From: Acetobacter pomorum
GTDB lineage: Bacteria; Pseudomonadota; Alphaproteobacteria; Acetobacterales; Acetobacteraceae
NCBI RefSeq assembly: GCF_002738225.1
Contig: NZ_PEBQ01000144.1
Span: forward strand, 124,001-188,000
Direction: 5' to 3'
Length of the DNA stretch: 64,000 nucleotides
This document shows, piece after piece, positions 1 through 7,647 of this stretch. Within the stretch, counting starts at the first letter, position 1. Every line of letters begins with the position of its first letter. The notes under the pieces are model-generated. The model was given only the letters and a program-made list of their open reading frames with translations, did no database searches and was not told the DNA's origin. Position numbers and translations under genes: made by a program.

Positions 1-539
1 GTCTGTGTTGTCAGATGCTCCAAAACATGGGCCGTCGTTTCTCTGTCAACCTGCCAGGGTTCTGGGCGCAACGCGTTGAGATGTTGCCTGACTTGAGCCG
101 CGGGAAGAGGCGCATGGTTTTCTGTTACAGATGTTTCTGCTTCTGGCGCAGTGCTCAGCAGTAATACAGGGCGTTTTGCGCGTTCGGCATCATCCAGCAG
201 GTTGTGGGCAGCTGTTAGCCGGGTATTCCAGTCTGCGGCGCTGAACATGCCATTATCTATAACAAGCAGCACCGGCCCGGCGCCTTGTTGGGCCACGTTG
301 TGCCCCGGCAATACAGGCCGGGCAAGGCCAACAACCAGCAAGGTAACGGCCGCAAGGCGCACCAGCAGTAACCATAAAGGGGAACGTGCAGTTTCTGTCT
401 GGCGCGGTTTTAAAGTGGCCAGAAGTTTTACGGGCGGAAACACCTGTTGGCGCGGGCGCGGAGGTGTTGCGCGTACAAGCCACCATACCAGCGGAAGCGT
501 AAGCAGGCCCAGCAGGGCAAAAGGCGCCAGAAAGATCAT
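1..539 (-). CDS. DUF4159 domain protein, N-terminal part (gene runs off the left edge)
   Basis: Reading the minus strand from the ATG at 539 gives an open frame of 179 codons to the window edge. Residues about 4-23 and 54-75 are two hydrophobic helices, the arrangement of the BatA-like N-terminal domain. After these comes a von Willebrand-like strand (VLLVIDNGMFS, near residue 95) in which the usual DxSxS metal site is degenerate. The start overlaps the stop of the DUF58 gene by four bases (ATGA), so translation is probably coupled. MoxR-DUF58-DUF4159 is a common alphaproteobacterial set; its task is poorly known but is thought to involve envelope or chaperone-like functions. The C-terminal DUF4159 domain is not in the window, so the family name rests on the N-terminus and the neighbours. 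Confidence 0.8.
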   Translation of the reverse strand, partial: MIFLAPFALLGLLTLPLVWWLVRATPPRPRQQVFPPVKLLATLKPRQTETARSPLWLLLVRLAAVTLLVVGLARPVLPGHNVAQQGAGPVLLVIDNGMFSAADWNTRLTAAHNLLDDAERAKRPVLLLSTAPEAETSVTENHAPLPAAQVRQHLNALRPEPWQVDRETTAHVLEHLTTQ

Positions 540-1516
540 GCGCGGCGGCTCATCAGATTATGCAGGGCCAGTAAGGTGGGTGTGGCTGGGGTATCTGTAA
601 CGTGGCAGAGGTAATCATGCCCAAGGCTGATGGCCATGTGCTCAATCTGGCTGCTGCGTGCTGCTGCCAAGTGGGTATAGTCTGCACGTAATGTCTGCAC
701 ATGTGGCAGTTCAATGGGTGGTTCATGCTCCAGCCCCGTAAATTCAACACGCCCTTCATAGGGAAGCGAAAGTTCTGCCGGGTCTGCAATATGGAGCATA
801 TGGGTGCGCACGCCGCACGCTGCGCATTGGTGCAGCAGCCCACGCAATGCCTCTGTTTCGCACAGCAGATCGCTGGCCAGGAGCAAATGAGCGTAGCGAG
901 GGAGAGCCGCTGCGGCTGGCAGAGCGTTTTTTTGTGGTGTGGATGCCTGAAAGACCAAGGCCAGCGCCAAACGTTCCAGCAGGCTTCCGCCGGGGGGCAA
1001 ATGCACCATACCAGATGCGCAAAGCAGGCGGATACGCTCTCCACCGCGGGCCAGAGCGGCAGCCATTGCCAGTGTTAGCAGAATGGCGCTTTCCTGCTTG
1101 GTGGGAATGTTAGTGCGGGATTGCCAATTCATGGAGCCAGAAAGATCACACCATAGCAGAATGGTTTGCGCGCTTTCGGCTTCTGTTTCGCGCACATAGG
1201 CGTGGGTGCTGCGGGCAGATTGGCGCCAGTCTATATGCGCGGCGGCCTCTCCCGGCTGGGCTGGACGATATTGCCAGAAGGTATCTCCCCATCCTGCGCG
1301 ATGTTGCGCATGCTGCCCTGCGGCCAGCGTGGCGGCAGTACGGTTTGCCTGCACAATCAGATCGGGCATGCGGGCCGCCAGAGCCTGCGCCTGTTGGGTA
1401 AGGGCGGCAGGTTGGCGGATATCAGCAAAATCCGGCTGCGTGGCAAAGTGTGCGGCCTGTGTAGTGCCAGCCTTATTGCGGTGGAATGCGGCAGTCAGAA
1501 AGGAAGGGCCACGCAA
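536..1516 (-). CDS. DUF58 domain-containing protein
   Basis: A 326-residue protein with the DUF58 signature HIDWRQSARS at about 95-104, followed by a von Willebrand A fold with an intact MIDAS motif DLSGS at 124-128. No clear membrane segment is visible, so it is probably cytosolic or peripheral. DUF58 proteins are usually encoded next to MoxR AAA+ ATPases, as here, and are presumed to be their partners; the client is unknown. The only start near the preceding gene is TTG at 1516, five bases beyond the moxR stop, with a weak ribosome binding site, so expression probably depends on coupling to moxR. The stop overlaps the next start (ATGA). Confidence 0.9.
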   Translation of the reverse strand: MRGPSFLTAAFHRNKAGTTQAAHFATQPDFADIRQPAALTQQAQALAARMPDLIVQANRTAATLAAGQHAQHRAGWGDTFWQYRPAQPGEAAAHIDWRQSARSTHAYVRETEAESAQTILLWCDLSGSMNWQSRTNIPTKQESAILLTLAMAAALARGGERIRLLCASGMVHLPPGGSLLERLALALVFQASTPQKNALPAAAALPRYAHLLLASDLLCETEALRGLLHQCAACGVRTHMLHIADPAELSLPYEGRVEFTGLEHEPPIELPHVQTLRADYTHLAAARSSQIEHMAISLGHDYLCHVTDTPATPTLLALHNLMSRRA

Positions 1517-1521
1517 TGGCT

Positions 1522-2541
1522 TTAACCCAGCCGTTGCAGAAGGCGAGAGATAACATCCTGTATCTGCACCCCTTCCGCACGGGCGGCAAAAGTAAGTGCC
1601 ATACGGTGGGCCAGAACAGGCTGGGCCAGTGCGGCAACATCATCAAGGCTGGGTGAGAGCCTGCCATCCAGCAGGGCACGGGCGCGCGTGGCCAGCATAA
1701 GCGTTTGGGCAGCACGCGGGCCGGGGCCCCATGCAATCTGTTCACGCAATGTGGCATCCTGCGTGGTTTCTGGCCGGGCGTTACGTACCAAATTGAGAAT
1801 GGCATCCAGCACTTTTTCACCCACCGGAATACGGCGCACCAGCGCCTGTGCTTCTAGCAGGCTTGCGGCGTCCATCAGGGTTTGGGGCTGTTCTGTTTGT
1901 GCGCCGGTGGTGGCCAGAAGCATCTGCCGTTCTGCTGCTTCATCGGGGAAGGAGAGCGGAATTTGCAGCATAAAGCGGTCAAGCTGCGCTTCTGGCAGCG
2001 GGTAGGTGCCTTCCTGCTCCATAGGGTTTTGGGTGGCCAGCACATGGAATGGGCGGGGCAGAGGGTATTCTGTTCCGGCCACGCTGACGCGGTGCTCCTG
2101 CATGGCCTGTAGCAGAGCAGACTGTGTGCGTGGGCTGGCGCGGTTAATTTCATCCGCCATCAGCAACTGGCAAAACACGGGGCCGGGCACAAAGCGGAAG
2201 CTGCGATGGCCGGAGGCATCTTCATCCAGAATTTCGCTGCCCGTAATGTCAGAGGGCATAAGGTCTGGCGTAAACTGCACGCGGCGCGAATCAAGCCCCA
2301 GCACTGTTCCCAAAGTTGTGACCAGCAATGTCTTGCCCAAACCGGGTGCACCCACCAAAAGCGCGTGCCCACCAGCCAGAATGGTAGCAAGCGTTTGGCG
2401 GATAACCTGTTTTTGGCCAAAAACAATGCGAGAGGTTTCCTGCTGCACGGCTTGCAGCCGTTCGCAGATACGGTCTGCCTCCCGCACTTCGGGAGGAGAG
2501 GAGGGCTGGTGCGCGGGCTGCGATGCGTCTGATGCGGTCAT
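1522..2541 (-). CDS. moxR: MoxR family AAA+ ATPase
   Basis: AAA+ ATPase of the MoxR clade (339 residues from the ATG at 2541; a GTG at 2559 would add six residues). Visible motifs are Walker A GAPGLGKT at 64-71, Walker B LLMADE at 126-131, sensor-1 region LATQNP at about 168-173, and EAQLDRF at 184-190. The family is thought to act as chaperone-like remodelling ATPases working with VWA-domain proteins. The two downstream genes encode exactly such proteins (DUF58 and DUF4159), and this gene heads that operon. It is divergent from the DUF1285 gene, with about 100 bp between the two starts that must hold both promoters. Confidence 0.95.
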   Translation of the reverse strand: MTASDASQPAHQPSSPPEVREADRICERLQAVQQETSRIVFGQKQVIRQTLATILAGGHALLVGAPGLGKTLLVTTLGTVLGLDSRRVQFTPDLMPSDITGSEILDEDASGHRSFRFVPGPVFCQLLMADEINRASPRTQSALLQAMQEHRVSVAGTEYPLPRPFHVLATQNPMEQEGTYPLPEAQLDRFMLQIPLSFPDEAAERQMLLATTGAQTEQPQTLMDAASLLEAQALVRRIPVGEKVLDAILNLVRNARPETTQDATLREQIAWGPGPRAAQTLMLATRARALLDGRLSPSLDDVAALAQPVLAHRMALTFAARAEGVQIQDVISRLLQRLG

Positions 2542-2641
2542 GGTTCCAGTGTGAAGCACATACGGGGCTTACATCAAGCGGGGTATCATCCCTATATCAT
2601 CAGGATGACGGTATGGACACGTATTACAGGATGATAGGCCA

Positions 2642-3244
2642 GTGAAAGGCGAACACGCAGCACGTAGCGAGGGTCTGGCCTGTTCAGGGCATCAGGAAAG
2701 CCCGGAAAGAAAAAGGCATGACTTGGGATATCTGCCTTTTCTGGTCCGGCGCGATGGCGTGTGGCTTTACAGGGGCACGCCCATAAAGCGTAAGGCCATG
2801 CTGTGCATGTTTGGCTCCATGCTTACGCGGGATGAAAAAGGAGCATATCTGCTCCGCTCTCCGTTTGAGACCGGGTATATCGAGGTGGAAGACGTACCTT
2901 TTCTGGCGGTGGAGCTGGATTGGTCTGGTTGCGGCAAAATGCAGCGCCTGTGTTTTCGCACCAATATGGATGAAGTGGTGGTGGCTGGCCCCGACCACCC
3001 GATTCGGACAGAGTGGGATATGCCGCCAGAGGCCTGCCCGGAAAGTTGTCCCCCCTATATTCGGCTGCGGGAGGGGGATGGGCGTTTTCCGCTAGAAGCA
3101 CGTTTGTCTCGCCCAGTGTGGTATGAACTGGCAGCTTTGGCAGAGCCGGGCACATGCAAGGGTGTGCCCTGCATGGGGGTATGGAGCTGCGGCTGCTTTT
3201 TCCCGCTTGCCAGGCAAACATCCGGCACAGATTGCGACGCATGA
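2642..3244 (+). CDS. DUF1285 domain-containing protein
   Basis: A 200-residue protein of the DUF1285 family, recognised by the run from DLGYLPFLVRRDGVWLYRGT (about 28-47) through the conserved block around RSPFETGYIEVEDVPF. The biochemical role of the family is unknown. The best start is GTG at 2642 with a purine-rich AGGATGAT stretch upstream; the first in-frame ATG would remove conserved sequence. The last codon overlaps the start of cca (ATGA), so the two are translationally coupled, which may tie its expression to tRNA maturation. The C-terminal tail after about residue 165 is cysteine-rich and looks poorly conserved. Confidence 0.85.
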   Translation: MKGEHAARSEGLACSGHQESPERKRHDLGYLPFLVRRDGVWLYRGTPIKRKAMLCMFGSMLTRDEKGAYLLRSPFETGYIEVEDVPFLAVELDWSGCGKMQRLCFRTNMDEVVVAGPDHPIRTEWDMPPEACPESCPPYIRLREGDGRFPLEARLSRPVWYELAALAEPGTCKGVPCMGVWSCGCFFPLARQTSGTDCDA

Positions 3245-4434
3245 CCGCAAACCTGTTGGCGCGTTTGGAGCCCGCACGTCTGCATGCTCTGGAGCAAATA
3301 TGGGCTGTGCTGCCTCAGGCCCGGCTTGTTGGCGGTGTGGTGCGTGATCTGATGGCACAACGCCCCATTGCAGATGTTGATCTGGCCGTGCCGCAACCGC
3401 CAGAAGAGGTGATGCAAAGCCTGCAAGCGCAGGGCATAACTGTTGTGCCTACAGGCTTGGCGCATGGTACCGTAACAGCGGTTATTGCGTCTGCCCCCTA
3501 TGAAATCACCACCCTGCGGCGTGATGTGGAAACAGATGGGCGGCACGCCGTGGTATGCTGGACGGACAACTGGCAGGAAGACGCTGCACGGCGCGATTTT
3601 ACAATCAATGCCATGTCCTGTGATAGCGCAGGCACTGTACATGATTATTTTGGCGGCCAGCATGATCTGGCAGAGGGTATTGTGCGCTTTGTGGGCGATG
3701 CCACGCTACGGATACAAGAAGATGCCCTGCGTATTCTGCGGTTTTTTCGCTTTTGGGGGCGTTACGGCCAAGGGCAGGCAGATACACAGGCCATGCAGGC
3801 CATTACCACACAGGCAGAATTACTGAATGGTCTGTCTGTTGAGCGGATATGGTCCGAACTCAAGCGTATTCTGGTGGGGCCGAGAGCATTGGATGTTGTG
3901 TATCTAATGCAACAGGCCGGTATTTTGCCTGTGCTTTTGCCAGAAGGGTCACATGTGCACCTGTTTGCGCAACTTATGGCATTTGGTCCACCAGCAGATG
4001 CCATATTGCGCTTGGCAGCCTTGGTGCCGGAAAAAAGTGCTGATCTGGCGCGTCGTCTCAAATTTTCCCGTGCCGAAGCCGCGCGCCTGAAAGCTATGCA
4101 GGCCGAACCTGTGCCTTTGCCCACGATGTCGGAGGTGCAATTACGCCATTTGCTGGCAGATACCCCGCCAGATATTCTGGCGGCACGCAGTTGGCTGTAT
4201 CAGGCGCGGCATCCTGACGTTTCAGGCACAGATCTGCGACAACGCCTGGCACAGCTTGAAATTCCTGTTTTTCCATTGGCAGGGCGGGATCTTCTGGAGG
4301 CAGGCTGCCAGCCGGGGCCGCATATTGGCCGGGTGCTGAAAGATGTGCGTAACTGGTGGCAGCAGGGCGGTTGCAATGCGGATAAACAGGCCTGTTTGGC
4401 CCATGCATTAGACATGGTAGGCAGGGGGCCGTGA
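3241..4434 (+). CDS. cca: CCA tRNA nucleotidyltransferase
   Basis: Adds or repairs the 3'-terminal CCA of tRNAs using CTP and ATP. The class II nucleotidyltransferase head is clear: LVGGVVRDLM at 29-38, the metal-binding DVD at 45-47, and the RRDFTINAM motif at 117-125, followed by the helical neck and tail (397 residues in all). No HD phosphohydrolase motif is apparent, as in many alphaproteobacterial enzymes. The ATG at 3241 overlaps the DUF1285 stop and gives the proper family N-terminus; a longer reading from 3154 would run through the DUF1285 gene in another frame and is rejected. Confidence 0.93.
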   Translation: MTANLLARLEPARLHALEQIWAVLPQARLVGGVVRDLMAQRPIADVDLAVPQPPEEVMQSLQAQGITVVPTGLAHGTVTAVIASAPYEITTLRRDVETDGRHAVVCWTDNWQEDAARRDFTINAMSCDSAGTVHDYFGGQHDLAEGIVRFVGDATLRIQEDALRILRFFRFWGRYGQGQADTQAMQAITTQAELLNGLSVERIWSELKRILVGPRALDVVYLMQQAGILPVLLPEGSHVHLFAQLMAFGPPADAILRLAALVPEKSADLARRLKFSRAEAARLKAMQAEPVPLPTMSEVQLRHLLADTPPDILAARSWLYQARHPDVSGTDLRQRLAQLEIPVFPLAGRDLLEAGCQPGPHIGRVLKDVRNWWQQGGCNADKQACLAHALDMVGRGP

Positions 4435-4442
4435 ATAAAACC

Positions 4443-4493
4443 ATGCGTCAGCCTCTTACGCGATAGGGCGGGAGGCTGTTAGAGAAGACGCAT
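4443..4493 (+). repeat. Nested inverted repeats in the leader of the ABC exporter gene
   Basis: Between cca and the ABC exporter gene an outer pair ATGCGTC (4443-4449) / GACGCAT (4487-4493) encloses an inner pair CAGCCTC (4449-4455) / GAGGCTG (4472-4478). Folded as RNA, the outer stem would take in the ATG at 4492 and bring the AGAGAAG ribosome binding region into the structure. There is no T tract, so it is not a standard terminator. Confidence 0.5.
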
Positions 4494-6285
4494 GACGTCA
4501 CAAGCATCTGCTTCCTCTACGCGTTCTTCCCGTTCTTCCCGCGATATGTTGCCGGATGATACACGTGTCCTTCTCAAGAGGTTATGGCGCGAGCAGGTGC
4601 GCCATTATCCCGGCAATCTTACGGCCGTTGTGCTGCTTACGGTGCTAACTGCCGGGTTAACGGCATTGTATCCGCTGGTTATTCAGCGGGCGCTGGATAT
4701 GTTTTCCAGCCACGATTCCCGTATTCTGTATCAGGTGCCCTTACTGGTGGTGCTGATTACAGTTGCCAAGTCCATTTCCCAATATGCGCAAACGCTGGCG
4801 TCTCAGGGGTTGGTGCTCAAGGTCATTCGCGGTTTGCAGGGTGAGATGTTCGCACATCTGGTGCAAGCGGATATTACCGATGTAGAGCGTGAGGCCCCGG
4901 CCAAGCTGGCAGCCCGCTTTACCACGGATGCTGTTTCTATTCGTGAAGCCATGATCCGGGCCGTGAACTCATTGGGGGATGTTGTCACCGTGGTGGGGCT
5001 GATTGCCTCCATGTTCTACATGGATTGGGAACTCAGCTTAATTGCCGGTCTGCTTTACCCCATTGCTGCGGTGCCTATTCAAAAACTGGGCAAGCGCGTG
5101 CGGCGTGCCTCTGGCGGCATGCAGGAACGGATTGGGGAAACAGCGGCGTTTTTAACAGAAAGTTTCAGTCAGGCGCGTACAGTCCGTGTCTATCGGCTTG
5201 AACAGCGTGAGGAAGAGCGGGCCGCCATTTCTTTCGATCATCTGCATCAGGCCATGCTGCATATTACGCGGGGCCGTGCGCGTGTTGACCCCTTGCTGGA
5301 GGCTCTGGGTGGGTCTGCCGTAGCGGCTGTGCTGGGGTTTGCGGGCTGGCGGGCCGCCATGGGGGGCGCCACGCTGGGCGATTTTTCCGGCTTTGTGGCG
5401 GCTTTGCTGTTGGCGGCGCGTCCGTTGCGGGCATTGGGGGCACTGAATGCCGCCTTGCAGGAAGGTCTGGCCGGGCTTGTGCGCATTTTTGAAATTATTG
5501 ATGAAAAACCCGCTGTGGCAGATAGCCCAAATGCGGTGCCGCTTGGAGCCGGACAGGGTGATCTGGTTTTTGAAAATGTCGGCTTTGTTTACCCCGATGG
5601 GCGAGTTGGTCTTTCTGGCCTGAACTTTGAGGCCAAGCCGGGCTTTACCGTGGCGCTGGTGGGGCCATCTGGGGCAGGTAAATCCACTGCACTTTCTTTG
5701 GTACCGCGGCTGCATGATGTGACTTCAGGCCGTATTCTGCTGGATAAGCAGGATCTGCGTGATCTTACACTGGCCAGCCTGCGTGATGCCATTGCCTATG
5801 TTAGCCAAGACCCGCTGCTGTTTGATCTTTCTGTGCGTGATAACATTCTGATAGGCCGCCCTAACGCTACACAAGCAGAGGTACAGGCTGCGGCACAGGC
5901 CGCAGCGGCAGAAAAATTTATTCTCACTTTGCCCGCAGGGTATGAAACCATAGTGGGGCCGGGCGGGCAGCGCCTATCGGGCGGGCAAAGGCAGCGCGTG
6001 GCTCTGGCGCGGGCTTTATTGCGTAATCCGCGCCTTTTGTTGCTGGATGAAGCCACCAGCGCCCTGGATAGTGAGAATGAAGCCGCAGTGCAGGATGCCT
6101 TGGCTACCTTGCGCAAAGGCCGCACCACGCTTGTGGTGGCGCATCGGCTTTCCACAGTGCGCTCGGCAGATCTGGTGGTGGTCATGCAGGAAGGCCATGC
6201 TGTGGAATGCGGGAATCATGATGAGCTTATGACGCAAAATGGCCTGTATGCTCGTTTGGTAAGAACGCAGGGTCTGGAGCGCTAG
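4492..6285 (+). CDS. ABC transporter, fused permease and ATP-binding half-exporter (MsbA-like)
   Basis: A 597-residue half-transporter that should work as a homodimer in the inner membrane. The N-terminal part has the type I exporter membrane helices (from about residue 44 to 320). The ATPase domain has Walker A GPSGAGKS at 391-398, signature LSGGQ at 495-499, Walker B LLLLDE at 515-520 and the H-loop VAHRLS near 549. Such proteins export lipids, lipid A precursors, peptides or drugs; the sequence does not tell which. The N-terminus is serine/arginine-rich. A hairpin in its leader and a terminator after the stop suggest a separate transcription unit or one shared with cca. Confidence 0.9.
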   Translation: MTSQASASSTRSSRSSRDMLPDDTRVLLKRLWREQVRHYPGNLTAVVLLTVLTAGLTALYPLVIQRALDMFSSHDSRILYQVPLLVVLITVAKSISQYAQTLASQGLVLKVIRGLQGEMFAHLVQADITDVEREAPAKLAARFTTDAVSIREAMIRAVNSLGDVVTVVGLIASMFYMDWELSLIAGLLYPIAAVPIQKLGKRVRRASGGMQERIGETAAFLTESFSQARTVRVYRLEQREEERAAISFDHLHQAMLHITRGRARVDPLLEALGGSAVAAVLGFAGWRAAMGGATLGDFSGFVAALLLAARPLRALGALNAALQEGLAGLVRIFEIIDEKPAVADSPNAVPLGAGQGDLVFENVGFVYPDGRVGLSGLNFEAKPGFTVALVGPSGAGKSTALSLVPRLHDVTSGRILLDKQDLRDLTLASLRDAIAYVSQDPLLFDLSVRDNILIGRPNATQAEVQAAAQAAAAEKFILTLPAGYETIVGPGGQRLSGGQRQRVALARALLRNPRLLLLDEATSALDSENEAAVQDALATLRKGRTTLVVAHRLSTVRSADLVVVMQEGHAVECGNHDELMTQNGLYARLVRTQGLER

Positions 6286-6313
6286 ATACAGCGCGCCAGA
6301 CTGCGTCTTTTTT
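6274..6313 (+). terminator. Probable rho-independent terminator after the ABC exporter
   Basis: CTGGaGCGCT (6274-6283) and AGCGCgCCAG (6290-6299) form a ten-position stem with one mismatch around a six-base loop. Six T residues follow at 6308-6313. The stem overlaps the last codons and the stop of the gene. Confidence 0.65.
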
Positions 6314-6395
6314 ACAGCAGGATATTAAAAACCAGACCATATATGTGCTGAGAGCCAAGAGCGACTTGATGCCTGCCTTTGAACATGCCACAAAA

Positions 6396-6416
6396 CTGAC
6401 CGACCAGTTCGGTCAG
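6396..6416. promoter_or_regulatory. Palindromic operator candidate upstream of the EmrAB genes
   Basis: CTGACCGA and TCGGTCAG form a perfect 8-bp palindrome with a 5-bp spacer. A further half-site, TTGACCGA, lies at 6424-6431. Size and symmetry fit a TetR- or MarR-type repressor controlling the efflux pair, but no regulator gene lies next to it in this window. Confidence 0.6.
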
Positions 6417-6474
6417 AAGCAGATTGACCGAAAAGCAGGGTATGCGCCGTGCGTTTGAGATGGCAGGGAACAGA

Positions 6475-7647
6475 ATGACCGACGAGCACAACGACCAGTC
6501 TTCCGCAAATTCCGGCGCGCCAGCCAAGCCAGAAGAAAAGAAAAAAGAGAATCCCCGCCGCAAGATCATTCTTACCGGAATTATTGCCGTGCTGGCTGTG
6601 GGTGCCGGTGTGTACTGGTTTATGACCAGAAATGAAGTTGAAACTGATGATGCCTTTACCGCAGGGCGCGCCATTACTATTGCGCCGCATGTCAGCGGAT
6701 ATGTGACAGAACTGTTGGTGAACGATAACCAGTTTGTACGCAAAGGCCAGCTTCTGGCGCGTATAGACCCGCGAGACTGGAAAGCCGCGCGGGATCAGGC
6801 CGCTGCACAGGTTGAAAGCGCACAGGCCGCCAAAAATGCCAGTGACATGATGCACATGGTGGCCATGCTGGAGTTTCCCGGCAAGCTGGTGCAGGCCAAA
6901 GGCCAGTTGGCAGAAGCTCAGGCCCAGCAGTTTAGGGCGCAAACAGATTTTCGCCGCCAACATGTGGTGGAACGCGCAGCCACATCGCAGCAGGATATAG
7001 ATTACGCCCGCGCCGCGCTGGATGCCGCCAAGGCCCGCGTTATGGAAGCACAGGGTGCCGTGCAGATGGCCATGCCCGTGCAACCCAATATTCAGAATGC
7101 CGCCATTCAGATCAGTCAGGAAGAAGCAGCGGTTAAAACTGCGCAGGCCCGGCTGGAAACAGCAAACCTAAATCTGGAATGGACAGAAATTCGTGCCCCG
7201 CATGATGGCTGGATCTCTCAGCGTAATCTGGAGCAGGGCAATTACGTGCAGCAGGGGCAGAATATACTGTCCATTGTAGAGCCGGAAGTGTGGGTGGTGG
7301 CCAACTACAAGGAAACGCAGATTACCCGCATGAAGCCCGGCCAGAAGGTGGATATCAAGGTAGATGCCTATCCATCCCTCAAGGTGCATGGGCATATTGA
7401 TTCCCTGCAAAAGGGCACGGGCGCGCAGTTCAGTGCCTTCCCGCCAGAAAACGCAACAGGCAACTACGTAAAAATCGTGCAGCGTGTGCCGGTTAAAATC
7501 CTGATTGATGATGGGCTGGACTCCAACCAGCCGCTGGCACTTGGCATGTCCGTGGTGCCAACGGTGCATGTTGATACACAAGGCCATTCCGATGCTCCGC
7601 CGCGTGATGGCGCAGATCCTGCAACTCCGGCCCCGGCTGCGCAATGA
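6475..7647 (+). CDS. emrA: HlyD family secretion / multidrug efflux periplasmic adaptor (EmrA-like)
   Basis: Membrane fusion protein of a tripartite efflux pump: a charged N-terminus, one membrane helix at about 31-50, then the biotinyl-lipoyl-like half motif (IAPHVSGYVTELLVNDNQFV, about 69-88), a long coiled-coil hairpin, and the second half motif with GWISQRNLEQGNYV. The ATG at 6475 is preferred because AGGGAA sits just upstream; in-frame starts at 6424 (TTG) and 6442 lie close to or in the operator and have poor binding sites. Its stop overlaps the start of the DHA2 permease (ATGA), so the two are made together. It should link the inner-membrane pump to an outer-membrane channel encoded elsewhere. 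Confidence 0.92.
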   Translation: MTDEHNDQSSANSGAPAKPEEKKKENPRRKIILTGIIAVLAVGAGVYWFMTRNEVETDDAFTAGRAITIAPHVSGYVTELLVNDNQFVRKGQLLARIDPRDWKAARDQAAAQVESAQAAKNASDMMHMVAMLEFPGKLVQAKGQLAEAQAQQFRAQTDFRRQHVVERAATSQQDIDYARAALDAAKARVMEAQGAVQMAMPVQPNIQNAAIQISQEEAAVKTAQARLETANLNLEWTEIRAPHDGWISQRNLEQGNYVQQGQNILSIVEPEVWVVANYKETQITRMKPGQKVDIKVDAYPSLKVHGHIDSLQKGTGAQFSAFPPENATGNYVKIVQRVPVKILIDDGLDSNQPLALGMSVVPTVHVDTQGHSDAPPRDGADPATPAPAAQ

